DNA of 64,000 nucleotides from the NCBI GenBank assembly GCA_029931535.1, contig JAQPZY010001471.1, positions 1,820,001 to 1,884,000 of the forward strand. Direction: 5' to 3'. Source of the DNA: Margaritifera margaritifera. Taxonomy: Eukaryota; Mollusca; Bivalvia; Unionida; Margaritiferidae. Positions 48,021-58,425 of the stretch are shown here, in pieces. Within the stretch, counting starts at the first letter, position 1, and every line of letters starts with the position of its first letter. Under the pieces are notes generated by a model, which saw only the letters and a list, made by a program, of their open reading frames with translations, did no database searches and was not told the DNA's origin. A program made the position numbers and the translations under genes.

Positions 48021-51000
48021 CTTCTTTCGAAGATGCGTTTGCGAAAATTATTCCAACATTACAACACGCAGGCACCACTGGGGTTAAGGCGGACACTGTT
48101 CTCAATGTGCTCATGATTATGATTTTAACCCACAGCAAAATTCAATTCACCAGACAATGATGTGTTTAAAATGGACAGACCCTGGTTTCATGGTGGTCCC
48201 CTTACGATCTTGAACCGCAAAAGATACTGAGGCCATTAATGATGAAATTGATAAAGGTTTTGCAAAGATTCTCAAGACGTTCGAAAAAAACACCAACGCA
48301 TGTTGAGGATGGACTCTTGACAGATGCTTGCGAGTGGAAGTACATATTTCTCCGTACATACCATTTCGCGGATCGAATTACATACCAACACCAGAATATG
48401 TTCTGACGCGGTCGGCAATAAGCGTGAAAAACAATGATAATCAATGTTTCGAATGGGCTCTCGAGTCCGCGTTACATTCCGCGAGCGATAACACAGACCA
48501 GCTGCGGAAATACCAACAATACTTGGGTGAACTCAGTTTTGGTAATATAGAATCACCGGTGCGGGTTACTAAGACCACACTCAGAAAGTTTGAAAAACTT
48601 AACCCGGGTATCGCCGTTATCGTGTTCACTTGGGACAAAAGCTTTTATCCGCTTGAACTATTCCTACACGTGCAAAGCAAAAATTCACATGGACAGACCG
48701 AGATTGATGTGCTGTTGATAATCGATATGATTGTTTCAGAGTCTCTATCTCATTACGTATGGATAAAGAGTCAGCACACGGGTTAACAGTTTCCATGCAG
48801 ACGTCGCCTACATGTATTTAGCACGCAACAGCTGCTTGACAACCATGACTTTGACTGTGTTATTGAAAAGCCGCAGTGTACAATCACGCCAGAACCAGGA
48901 AAAAACAATTTGAAATTCACCGCGGTGCAGCAAAAGATGAAAGTACCGTATATCATTTATACGGACTTTGAATGTTTGAATGTTCCTACTTTCTCAACCG
49001 AAGGTTCCTGCAACGTTCAGTCCAATACAATGCAAATAGATGAACAAATTCCATGCGGGTTTTGCTATACTGTTGTTAGATGCAACAAGCAAGCTGAGCC
49101 GCCAATCTTATATTGTGACTCAGTTGAGGTGCCGCATATAATGCATGAAACCTAAAGTTGCAAATTAAACCAAATAAAATAACAATTCCTGTGGAGTTTC
49201 ATAACCTGCGTCGGTATGATGGTCACTTAATAATGGAAGGAGTCGCAATGCATCAAATGCACCAATAATAGCCATTCCCAACAAGATTGAAAAATACATG
49301 AGTTTAGGATAGGACAACTGCAATTTATTGATTCGTTACAGTTTCTGAATTCATCACTAGACAAACTAGTAAACAACGTTGCAGCGAATGGTAATGCTAG
49401 TTTTACAATTACTCGTCGATACGGTTGTGCCTACCCTACTAAAATGGAGAAGTTCAACCTGCTGACTCTTAAATGAGTGTATCCCTACCACGAGCGACTG
49501 GGACAAGTTTGCCGAAACTCAGTTACCACCGATCGAAGCATTTTATTCATCGTTGTCTCGCAAACACATGCAAACAATGTCTGGTCCGCAAGCGAATGTA
49601 AAAACCTTGGCGAAAATCATGATCTGTATTGGCACACCGATGTTCGCGGATGTTTTTGAGGCGTTTCGTGATACCCTCATGCGTGAGTAAAAGCTCGACC
49701 CCTTGCACTATTTTACGTCACCGGTAATGGTCCGGGATGCTTTACAATCAATGAATAAAGTAGAGTTGGAACTGCTAACCGAGCGTTGTATCCTCGGTGG
49801 GATTTCAATGGCGAGCCACCGAGCTCGTGTGAATAATCCTAATGTAGATGGTTACAATCCTGACCTTTCAAAACAGTTATATCATGTATCCTTACGCCAA
49901 CAATTTATGTAATTGGGCAATGATGCAACTCATGCCGTTGGCGTGTTTCAGTGGATTGATCCCACGCACCTAGACGTAGAAAAACACGTAGACAAGTATA
50001 ATAAAACAGCGGCCGCGGATACTTGTTTGCAGTTGGCTTGGAATATCCAGATAAGCTTCACCACACTCATAGCGATTATCTTTTTGCACCAGAAGCGTTG
50101 GTGGTGCCACACGAGTGGTTGTCCCCATATCAGTGTGTAATCGTGTACAAATCCAAACGTAAGTTCACTGAATGCACCAAGCTTGTTCCGAATCTTCGGA
50201 CTAAAACCAGCTATATAGACCATGTACGAAACCTGCAGTTGTATCTGCGATTTGGAATGTGCGTTAGCAAAATTCATCGGGTGCTTTTTTTTCGTCAGCG
50301 CTCTTGGGTGGCCCCTTATATCCAGATGAATACAAATCTGCGAACGGATGCTAAAAATGAATTTGAAAAAGATTTCTCTAAACTGATGAAAAATTCTGTA
50401 TTCGACCAGGCGATGGAAAACTTGCGGAAGCGAATCCGCGTTGACCTTGTCCGTCATAATAAACAAGACAAGCTGCTTTGAAGGCTTATTGCTGACCCGG
50501 CATTCGAATCCCGAAAGATCGTCGATGGTGGACTCATTGCTGTACATAGTACAAAATCTAAAATAAAGTTGACAAAGCCTATCTACTTTGGCGCGTCTGT
50601 GCTAGACTTGTCGAAGCTGCTCATGTACAAGTTTTATTAGGACTAAATAAAACCCTTTTATCAGGATCGTGTCAAGATGGTTTATACAGACACAGATTAT
50701 TTGGTGATGCATATAACCACCGACGAAGTTTATTCGGATATTGCATTAGAAACACTCTCAAACGAATTTGACAACAGCGAGTATCCGAAAGAAAACCCTT
50801 GTTTAGTAACACAAACAAAAACGTCGTAGGAAAATTCAAATATAAACGTGCGGGTACACCTATCGAGGAATACGTGGGACTGCGCCCCAAAATCTACTCG
50901 ATCGTGGTCGGACCGAAGAACATCAAAAAGGCGAAAGGAGTTCTTCGGGTTATTGTTGCAAAAGATCTCCGGCACGATATGTACGTCGAATGTCTTCGTT

Positions 51001-51060
51001 AGCAAGATCATGTCGGTAACGTTTCGGGTGCTTCCCCAGTTTTTGGTCGATTGTTAGAGT
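47995..51060 (+). pseudogene. polB: Protein-primed DNA polymerase B, multiply interrupted
   Basis: Conserved blocks of a Polinton/adintovirus-type polymerase appear in order but in shifting frames. They are a pre-exonuclease region (FRGSNYIPTPEYV, then NNDNQCFEWALESALH, 48370-48480), the exonuclease I motif YTDFE (about 48958), and HNLRRYDGHLIMEG (about 49200). HYFTSPVMVRDAL (about 49701), CILGGISMASHRA, LVPNLRTKTSYIDHVRNLQ (about 50184) and DFSKLMKNSVF (about 50371) follow. Last come motif C YTDTDY (about 50684) and YVGLRPKIYS (about 50870). In the frame that keeps motif A (about 49887-49920) the expected catalytic Asp position reads Tyr. At least six stops or frame changes make it non-functional. 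Its role in an intact element is self-replication primed by a terminal protein. Confidence 0.85.
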
Positions 51061-51880
51061 AATTGTATCCATGGATGTGTTTTTCACCAGGGTATATATT
51101 CACGGTGTTCAGGATAGTTTTGCTAACGCAGCAGCGACATCACCGTTTACGACTTTTTTTTAGACCTAGACCCAGAGAGTCTCGCGCGTGAAACGCGTTT
51201 GTGTCCGCCGATGGAACTGGAAGTTCCAATGAATATGAATTTCTTTGCTCCACATCGAACACAAGTTCCAGTAATCGCGGCTCTACCATTATGTGTTTGA
51301 ACTCAAGTTGGATTTGCATCATGAGTTTTTGTGTGGCATCGCACATAATATGAAGACATGATTGTATTGTGCAACAATTGTGTTGACATTTAACATGGCA
51401 GCATGAAATAGGAAAAGCACCGAAGATTTGAAAAACGAAGATGCTTTGAGAAACTCCAAAAATTTGAAAGTCCCCTCGGTGAGAAAAGGCAAAGATTTTT
51501 CTTCATTGCGTTTTGCGCACAAGGAAAGCCCAAACCACTCAAGCACGGCGACATGTTTTCAAACTCAGTTCGTGCATCGTTCATTGGTCCGGCTGGATCC
51601 TGAAAACTCAACTGTTATTGAATATGATTTTGAGATGGTTAACGTGTGATGGTCTGTACGTGATTGCGCCGTCGGCTGACAATCGATGAAGCTTGTACCA
51701 TTGATGATCCTGATTCGAGCACGAATAATCTTGATGTGTACGATGATGTAATGCTTGAACACCAAATCAATTCCGCGAGCATATTTGCAAGGCTTGAGTG
51801 GTCGAATGAGGGTTATTGACGCGCCTTTGGAAAATGTATAGAAATTTATCAAATTCGTAATTGAACCTGTTAAATTTATA
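51061..51880. other. Unassigned coding-like stretch of the element
   Basis: This lies between polymerase and core-like protein. On the + strand a frame at about 51688-51820 reads IDEACTIDDPDSS and DVYDDVMLEHQINSA. On the minus strand four overlapping open frames (51140-51852, 68-95 codons) are present. Neither strand gives a recognisable family. It may be a decayed gene of the element, perhaps structural (speculation). Confidence 0.3.
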
Positions 51881-51887
51881 AATAATA

Positions 51888-52250
51888 ATGTCCTATCACG
51901 AAGTAAAGGTTGGACTTAGTCCAAAGCGGTTTGCGAAAATAAAGAGCGCAATACGAAACGATTGCGGGGTCACATTGAGGCTTTCTCCTGCAAAGTTAAC
52001 TGGAATTGTGCCAGTGTGGTTGACCCAAACACAATTTAATATTAATGCGGCCGAAAAAATAACACCTCGGTGACATTAAAATTATCCAAGTCAGAGCTGA
52101 TGCATCTGCAAAAGACCTGTGGAATATTTCCATTCCTCGCGGCTATTCCATCGCTGTTAGAGTCTGCAGCTCGTGCGGTTGCAAAAGCAGTTGCGTTAGG
52201 TGCTGTCTGAACTGCATCCGGGATGGCGCCAAAAGGCGGTTGGTGGAAAA
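51888..52250 (+). pseudogene. Small core/PX-like protein of Polinton type, frameshifted
   Basis: The ATG at 51888 opens VKVGLSPKRFAKIKSAI, then GVTLRLSPAKLTG, a repeat of Lys-rich helix plus RLS motif. After a stop at 52071 the +1 frame continues with TLKLSKSELMHL and an Ala-rich hydrophobic helix (AAIPSLLESAARAVAKAVAL). The series of short basic repeats followed by a hydrophobic segment, just upstream of the protease, matches a small protein common in Polintons and adintoviruses and compared with adenovirus pX core peptides. A TGA near 52208 and the frame change break it. Confidence 0.55.
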
Positions 52251-52325
52251 ATCTATGACTTTTTCGTGGACGTATAAAAAGGGAAATGGTCTCCGATTAT
52301 CCAGGCGTGGGAACCAAAAACTCCC

Positions 52326-52780
52326 GAGCGGAAGTGGTCTTCGGTTGTGGCCTCATTGTTGACGCGTCCATTAACCAATTTTGATTTACTCGCAATGTTT
52401 AAGTCAGTTAAGCGTTTCCGATGTGTCTTTATGAGGAATGAACTTGGAGCCAAAGACTCTCAGTCGATGATCCCCTACACAAATGAAACTGGAATCATTA
52501 ACCTGGATTCATCAACAGGACCTAGGACTCATTGGGTCGCATACGTGATACGCTTCGACATCTTTTATATTTTGACTCGAACAGGCTTGCACCGCCACTT
52601 GAAGTTGTTGATTATTTGACCCGAGGCGGAGAAAATCATTTACCACTGTTTAATTCGACTCTGCCGTTACAAACTTGGTTGGACACGCCAGTATGCGGTC
52701 ATCTTGTTGTTAAAGCGCTGCGTGCACTTGAGCATTCACCAACCCCACCAACGGTGCTGAAGTGGATTGGATCTAACCAG
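52326..52780 (+). pseudogene. Adenain-like cysteine protease (PRO), frameshifted
   Basis: The first frame (from about 52326) carries NFDLLAMFKSVKRFRCVF, then ETGIINLDSSTGPRTHWVAY, with the catalytic His in THW at about 52530. After a frame change at about 52545 the second frame gives LYFDSNRLAPPLEVVDYL, with the Asp at about 52574. It continues with TPVCGHLVVKAL, with the nucleophile Cys at about 52694. The order His, Asp, Cys and the spacing fit the adenovirus-protease/Ulp1-like fold used by Polintons to mature virion proteins. All three catalytic residues survive; only the frame is broken. It sits directly downstream of the small core-like protein, the usual neighbour. Confidence 0.8.
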
Positions 52781-53117
52781 GTTTGCTACCAAAGTGGATT
52801 TGACCGAGTTTACTACCAAAGCGGATTTGACCGAGTTTATCAACCGGGTTGTTGTTGGTATCGACTCAGGTGATTTTGTGATTTTTTAAGATCGAACTGG
52901 AAAACATAAAACGTCAAATGTGTACATTCACGATGTTTTTGTAAGACTGCGAGGAGCTGTCGCGAAAAACCTGGCTGAAATAACTGAAAACGGGGGAATC
53001 AGAGACACTGGTATGTTGCCTGCGTATATCAAAAATTACATTGATGTAGCCGAGGCTGCGGCAAAAAAACACATCGATGCAGAAATGGCAAAGAACCCAC
53101 TATCACCACCACCATGA
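52765..53117 (+). pseudogene. Unknown element ORF with short internal repeat
   Basis: One frame reads RFATKVDLTEF, then TTKADLTEFINRVVVGIDSG, where an 11-residue segment is tandemly repeated. After a TAA near 52887 it continues with YIHDVFVRLRGAVAKNL and AEAAAKKHIDAEMAKNPL to a stop at 53115-53117. The helical, repeated and charged character suggests a structural or coiled-coil protein. I do not recognise the family. A single stop separates the two halves. Confidence 0.4.
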
Positions 53118-53461
53118 CCCAGTAACCTTAACACATGGTCGACTTGTTTTCGGCTCTCTTGAAAGTGGTTTTGATAGACCTAAACATTACATCTTAAAAG
53201 TGTGCGAGTCCTGATAATACTTGTTTATCATAACCGGAAATAGTGGCGGGTGGGGTCAAATGGCATCAAGGTTTGCTACAGATATAACGTATTGACAAAA
53301 CCACCGTTGGTGTTTGTTATGAATATTTCACATTTATAGTATGAACATCATTAGTCGATGGAGATGAAATTCAGTTCAAAGGAATCAACATCTATCTGGG
53401 TGGGTAATCAACCGTCTTTGGTGTTTGTGTTTTAGATTAGATTTATCATTATATTTAATCG
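53118..53461. other. Element interval without clear gene
   Basis: Frames are short. Nothing recognised between the repeat-containing ORF and the 192-codon ORF. Confidence 0.4.
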
Positions 53462-54040
53462 ATGGATTCTGACTGCGGCGACGTGGTTGCGGAATTTACT
53501 AAAGAGGTGGTAAACGAGCAGACATCAGATACTAACATTGATAACAATTTCGTTCCATTTGTTGACCAATATCGGCGTGAAAACTATAACATTACCATAC
53601 CCTCGTATAGACTAAAATATAATTTTGTTAAGGGTCAAATAGAAATCAATAGTTGGGATCACTCTGATGTAGCAATACCAACTCAAAGCCAGTTTGGACT
53701 GATTGCATTAGCACATGAAAATGACAGATTGTTGACTGCACCACCAGACATGAAAACATTCAGGTTTTGTTTCTTCAACGATGAAGTAATATTCACCGCT
53801 GAATCCACCCCGGTTACATTTTCCAACGAATATGTTAAACCAATATTGACTCAACTAAGAGAAAAAAGATCTAAACTGTTATTCAGACAGATACTACTTG
53901 TCAGCGTAACATTTCTTGGGCGAAAACGATCTTTAGAGGCACAAAGCACTGGCGTAATCGATGTGTTTCTAACTGAAAGTGTTGCCCAACCTCAGAAACG
54001 TGATACCCAAAATCAGGAACGTTATGCCCAATATCAATGA
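53462..54040 (+). CDS. Uncharacterised 192-residue protein of the element
   Basis: An uninterrupted frame of 193 codons with ATG at 53462 and stop at 54038-54040. The protein starts with an acidic segment (MDSDCGDVVAEF), then a beta-rich looking middle (YNITIPSYRLKYNFVKG, IAIPT-like and FRFCFFNDEVIF stretches). It ends in a hydrophilic, Gln/Arg-rich tail with a short repeat (KRDTQNQERYAQ). There is no signal peptide or membrane segment. Its position among virion-type genes makes a structural role possible, but I cannot assign a family. It is one of only two long frames in the element without breaks, while the polymerase and protease are shattered. Confidence 0.55.
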   Translation: MDSDCGDVVAEFTKEVVNEQTSDTNIDNNFVPFVDQYRRENYNITIPSYRLKYNFVKGQIEINSWDHSDVAIPTQSQFGLIALAHENDRLLTAPPDMKTFRFCFFNDEVIFTAESTPVTFSNEYVKPILTQLREKRSKLLFRQILLVSVTFLGRKRSLEAQSTGVIDVFLTESVAQPQKRDTQNQERYAQYQ

Positions 54041-54218
54041 ACGTACAATCGCGGAAGACTTAAATATTTATCCAAAAGCTATTTTCTGTGATTGCATGGC
54101 AGTTGTGCCAGTGACGAAAAGTGCTTGGTTGGAAGTGCGTGCGCGTGTTGCACCTGAACAAGGCCAGTCTGTCGAGCAATTAGTCTTCACGATGATAATA
54201 TTAATTGAAGAATTATAA
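53979..54218 (+). CDS. Small overlapping ORF (79 codons), unknown
   Basis: The frame starts inside the end of the previous ORF and runs to 54218. Its second half (AIFCDCMAVVPVTKSAWLEV, then QSVEQLVFTMIILIEEL) looks protein-like. It may be a separate gene or a former extension of the 192-residue ORF after a frameshift. No family recognised. Confidence 0.35.
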   Translation: MLPNLRNVIPKIRNVMPNINERTIAEDLNIYPKAIFCDCMAVVPVTKSAWLEVRARVAPEQGQSVEQLVFTMIILIEEL

Positions 54219-54257
54219 ATGGACCCTCAAACTTACCGGCGTGAAAAATAATTGAAG

Positions 54258-54730
54258 CGGAACGGCAACTGCCCGATGTTGTCGTCAAGAGAACCGCGTT
54301 GCTCATGAAATACAAACGCATGTGTGTGATTGTAGATATTATTTGTGGGTTTGCCGCGGCAGCAACTGTTGGCCTTGGCGTGACGGGAATCACGACGACG
54401 GTGACAATTATAGGTACACCAATCGGATTTGTTGTTGGAGCCATATCAATAGTAACTGGTGTCGCGGGCGGTGCAAGTAAAATAAAGTCGATACGGCTGA
54501 ATTCGCGAATACGTGTTTGTTCAGAACTTTTCGCGGCAACACAAAGTGGTCTCAATACAATTAGTAAACTGTACTCGGTGGCTATCGAGGATAAAATAAT
54601 TATCATGGCTGAGTTCGAGACTGTGTTGACGAAAATGGAAAACCACCGCCGACTCCACGCACAGATACGAAACCGAGGCGCTAGCAACAAAAAACAGGTA
54701 GCGGATTTACAGACAGTACAAATCGAGTAA
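54258..54730 (+). CDS. Predicted membrane protein of the element, two hydrophobic helices
   Basis: The open frame continues upstream of the ATG at 54299 (IIEAERQLPDVVV from about 54258) and ends at TAA 54728-54730. It encodes KYKRMCVIVDIICGFAAAA, a Gly/Ala/Thr-rich hydrophobic stretch (TVGLGVTGITTTVTIIGTPI) and a second one (GFVVGAISIVTGVAGGA). A basic helical tail with FETVLTKMENHRR follows. The long glycine-rich hydrophobic hairpin plus helical tail resembles a hypothetical protein I associate with Polinton-like loci of marine invertebrates. A membrane-active or virion function is only a guess. The ATG at 54299 yields 143 residues; a longer form needs an upstream start, since TGA precedes it. 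Confidence 0.55.
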
Positions 54731-54789
54731 CTGTTTGCAAAATCGTTTACGCGTTCACGCGAATAAATAATATCCAGTGTGTTTACAAT

Positions 54790-55133
54790 GATTATCCTTT
54801 AGAAATATAAACCGCGACAACAATATACACCGCATACACGCTTATTCCTGCATTTGACGGTGTCATTGTTGAGGAAGCTTTTGCTTCCCGCGACCAAAGG
54901 GTGTATTTGTTGTATTTTCAAATAATAATTGTAATTTAAAAATTAATAACAGCTAGCGGCCGATTTTTTCTACGCAAAAAATCGTTCACGCTAGCGTTTA
55001 GAATTATATTTCATAATCCCACATCGCATGCACTAATATGTGATGATCGCGATCAAAATAGTAAAGTCAAGGGGTATAGAACGGTTGACCTATCTTGGCT
55101 ACAAAGATCTCAAATACACATTATCCCTCAACT
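54790..55133. repeat. Right terminal inverted repeat of the Polinton-related element
   Basis: Inverted partner of 46906-47247. It begins at GATTATCCTTTAGAAATATA and ends with CT at 55132-55133. Both repeats contain a GCTAGCG-centred block and a near-palindrome around AAGCTTTTGCTT. Confidence 0.9.
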
Positions 55134-55141
55134 CCATAAGT
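55134..55141. other. Right target-site duplication CCATAAGT
   Basis: Direct repeat of 46898-46905. Flush with the right terminus. Confidence 0.75.
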
Positions 55142-55550
55142 ACAGAAACAAAATATGTGGGAAATGTTTTGGAACGAGGGAGTAAAAAGAATTTGAGCAG
55201 GAAGAAACCTACAAGAACCTGAGTGGTAGGTGTACACTTTCCATGGGGTTTTTCTACAGTGTTAAAGATTACAATGATACACGGTTCAAAAAGCCTGGTG
55301 ATACGAGGATCATACTGTAAATTCATTGGCTAGGTGGCACACACGTTTTATAATGTATTTAAAGCTTTGATTGGTGTTTTAACCTACAACAACTTTCTAA
55401 GATAGACAATTTAAAATGTTTTGATGCATGCATGACTCTCGCTCTCTATGGTAATTGGTCAGTCGGCCCGTCCTATTTTACCTCAATAGATCCATCTCTC
55501 TCTCTCAGGATCTATGCTAGTAAAATTGACAGCCAAACTAACCAACACAG

Positions 55551-55629
<79 letters not shown>

Positions 55630-56246
55630 TTTAAAAAAAAATAAAAATAAAACAACAACAGACAAAAAAAAAAAAAAAAAACGTGTGGTCAGTAGCAATG
55701 GCAAGTGAAGCATAAAAAATTATTTGGTTCAACTGTAAATGACTTTAAGTGTATGAATTACCTCCTCTTTGTTCGTCATTTCGCTTATTCACCACTCGGT
55801 TCGACCTACTCGTCGTAGATCGATCGCTAAAAATTCACTGTTCGGGACGCTATGTTTGTACTATCTTTTTTAAAACGACATCACGTTTGAGTCTCAAGAG
55901 CCTTTGCTATTTATATTTATGAATAAAATATGAGCTCATAAAAACAAAATCAAATTTCCAACAAGATTGGTAACAGCTGCAGACCTGTATTTCGGAGCGA
56001 ACACACTTGGCAGGGATGTGACGAGTTAACTAATTTCGTCAGTATACTGCTTCTTGTAGCGAACATTTACACCATTAAACATTTACTTCATTAGGAATGT
56101 AAGTATGTATATTTGTATTTATAAATAAAATATACGTATAGTATTTGATATACCACTTGTGTAAATTTCTTATTAAATACAACTCGACAAACCTCTTTCC
56201 TTTCCTGTTCATGAAACATGAAAGAACCTCAAAGATACTTCGTTCA

Positions 56247-56343
<97 letters not shown>

Positions 56344-57990
56344 TGATAGGGCTACCGTTTCATAATCGGTTACCAGGTTAACAGTGGATATTTTTTACCA
56401 GCTTTTATCTATTTTAAAGCAATTTGGAAATATGGAATATAGCAAATAATGTTTACATGTTTGTTTATTTCTTTTTTTTGCTCAATGAAAGGAAATACAA
56501 TTTCAGCTGCATAAGCACAATTTACGTTCTCGTGAAGCCATTGGAACCGCATCCTTTTCATTATTTGTTCATAATTATTTTAGTTAAAATATCAAAGGTA
56601 CCATATATGAAATTATTATAGGTTCCACTGCTCGTTTCATGATATGCCTGCAGGATGAATCAATGTTCAGGTATGAGTAATCCTTTAATATACATACATT
56701 TTTGATTTAGTGATGAAGATTATGCTTCATGATCTAAGCATTCTGACGCAAAGTACACGTGTTGCGAGACTTCCAAAATATCAAATTCGCACTGGATTAG
56801 AATTGGAGGTTACAGTTTAAATTACAACCCGCAAACCTGTTAAGCCTGATATAAATATCATGGATAAAAAGGTAAAATAAGTGTTGTTTTACCTACCTAG
56901 ATCACAGTTTGAATGTGAAGTGTAGCGGAACTAAAATTGCATTAATCACGTTGCACAGGTAGAACCTATACTAATGCTTACTGGGGTAACATTATTGTGT
57001 ATTGCATTCCCAAACACATAATGTACTAGGTCATGGCCCTATCAAATAATCAAGGAATCATTCGCATTTTTTTTCTAGCAAATCTTATGATATTCTTTCC
57101 TGAACACTAAACAGCTAAATAAAAAGTGTAATAATTGTAAATATGTCACGTTATTATTTGTTCACATTGCAGTAAAAAAAAAAAAAAAATAAAAAAAAAA
57201 ACCCAATAGAAAGATAGTTAATTCTAATCCGTTTACAGCTCTCTTTGTTGTTCTAAAGTATGTCATCTTTTAATTAAACTGGTGGGTTAGAAGTAACAGA
57301 GTAGTCTGCGGCGACATACATATCATGTAAACAAAAACACACTGTTATACAAAAACTTGCAGATTAAAATTCATTAATGATCTTTTGAAGTATTTAAGAC
57401 ACACATAGCAGCTGGATTCAGAAAAAAATACTAGAGCAAGGTATTTTGTTCTTAGCTAGCATTAATTTTTGGAAAACCAAATGACAAAGGTTTTAAGACT
57501 AACTGTCATTTTCGATTATTAACAATATTCATTTCAGATTTATTTCGTTGTGGATTTACGAGGTCTGCATTACAACATATACATAACATACGTCCCCTCA
57601 ATGAATAGTTACATGTGTCCTCCTTAGTTTATATTGAAACACTGTTTATGTTGTATTATGTATATAAATATTGTTTTTAATGCATCCCAAACCTTAAAGC
57701 ATTGATTAAATTAAAAGGACAATCTATATAATTTCCTTTCCTCTCATTTTAATATTGGCAGGTATAACTGTATTTTAATATTGGCAGGTATAACTTCATC
57801 CTTAGCTCTTCTACAATTGAGCAGGTCTAACTAATTATGTTGAATATCTGAAAATCTAGAACTTTTTAAAATATTGTACATGAACCAAATATGTTTTCTG
57901 TAAAAACAATAGGAAAGAAGATAACATTAAATCTATGCATAATTAGTACCATTAGTGTGCATTGTTTTTACAAATGTAAAAAAGAAAAAT
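55142..57990. other. Intergenic with microsatellites
   Basis: (GA)n at about 55553-55627 followed by A-rich sequence, (AT)n at about 56248-56337, an A-rich run at about 57174-57202, and a 26-bp duplication (TTTTAATATTGGCAGGTATA) at about 57747-57795. I recognise no gene. Confidence 0.55.
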
Positions 57991-57994
57991 TAAA

Positions 57995-58135
57995 ATGGTT
58001 GATGAGGCCTTTCTTTGATATTTTATGGTTGATGAGGCCTTTCTTTGATATTTTATGGTTGATGAGGCCTTCCTTTGATATTTTATGGTTGATGAGGCCT
58101 TTCTTTGATATTTTATGGTTGATGAGGCCTTTTTT
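57995..58135. repeat. 30-bp minisatellite (about 5 copies)
   Basis: The unit is TGGTTGATGAGGCCTTTCTT then TGATATTTTA. The period is a multiple of three, so open frames appear on both strands. These are not genes. Confidence 0.93.
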
Positions 58136-58205
58136 TGCACTATTTGATAAAATGCAACATTGTAATAGATTCAACTTTAATTTGCAAGTCATAAAAATTT
58201 ACTAT

Positions 58206-58425
58206 TACCGTCTATACTCGCGTAAAATCCAGGTCCAAATGCAAACAACATAGATCCTGATCTGCTGTTGCATAATGCGCCTGCAGATCAGGGTCTATGT
58301 TGTTTGTTCTGCTGATTAATCCTTACAAACTGCACAGACCCAGATCTGCCGGCGCATTATGCGACGGCAGATCTGGGTCTATGCAGTTTGCAGTTGTGAT
58401 GAGTTATACGAGAGTACATACGGTA
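58206..58425. mobile_element. Double-hairpin MITE, copy 2
   Basis: Same family as 24286-24553. Ends TACCGTCTATACTCGCGTA and (minus strand) TACCGTATGTACTCTCGTA, with TA at each border. The first palindrome is on CAAACAACATAGATCCTGAT and the second on CAAACTGCACAGACCCAGAT with its complement. It is 220 bp and lacks the roughly 47-bp internal duplication of copy 1. Confidence 0.8.

Larger units (their letters stand above)
46906..55133 (+). mobile_element. Compact Polinton/Maverick-related (adintovirus-like) element
   Basis: Long inverted repeats (46906-47247 and 54790-55133) bound 8,228 bp. The element begins AGATGGATAATG and ends with CT, the AG...CT termini known for Polintons. CCATAAGT sits flush outside both ends (46898-46905 and 55134-55141). 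Genes seen on the + strand are a SAP-like ORF, a broken protein-primed polymerase B, a small core-like protein, an adenain-like protease, an unknown 192-codon ORF and a two-helix membrane protein. I found no integrase, packaging ATPase or capsid protein, which full-length Polintons (commonly 15-20 kb) carry. It could be an internally deleted, trans-mobilised derivative, or a distinct compact lineage. GC content is visibly higher than in its flanks. Confidence 0.85.

Noticed and set aside
49948..50547. Minus-strand open frame of 199 codons
   Set aside because: It is the shadow of the polymerase coding sequence on the other strand.
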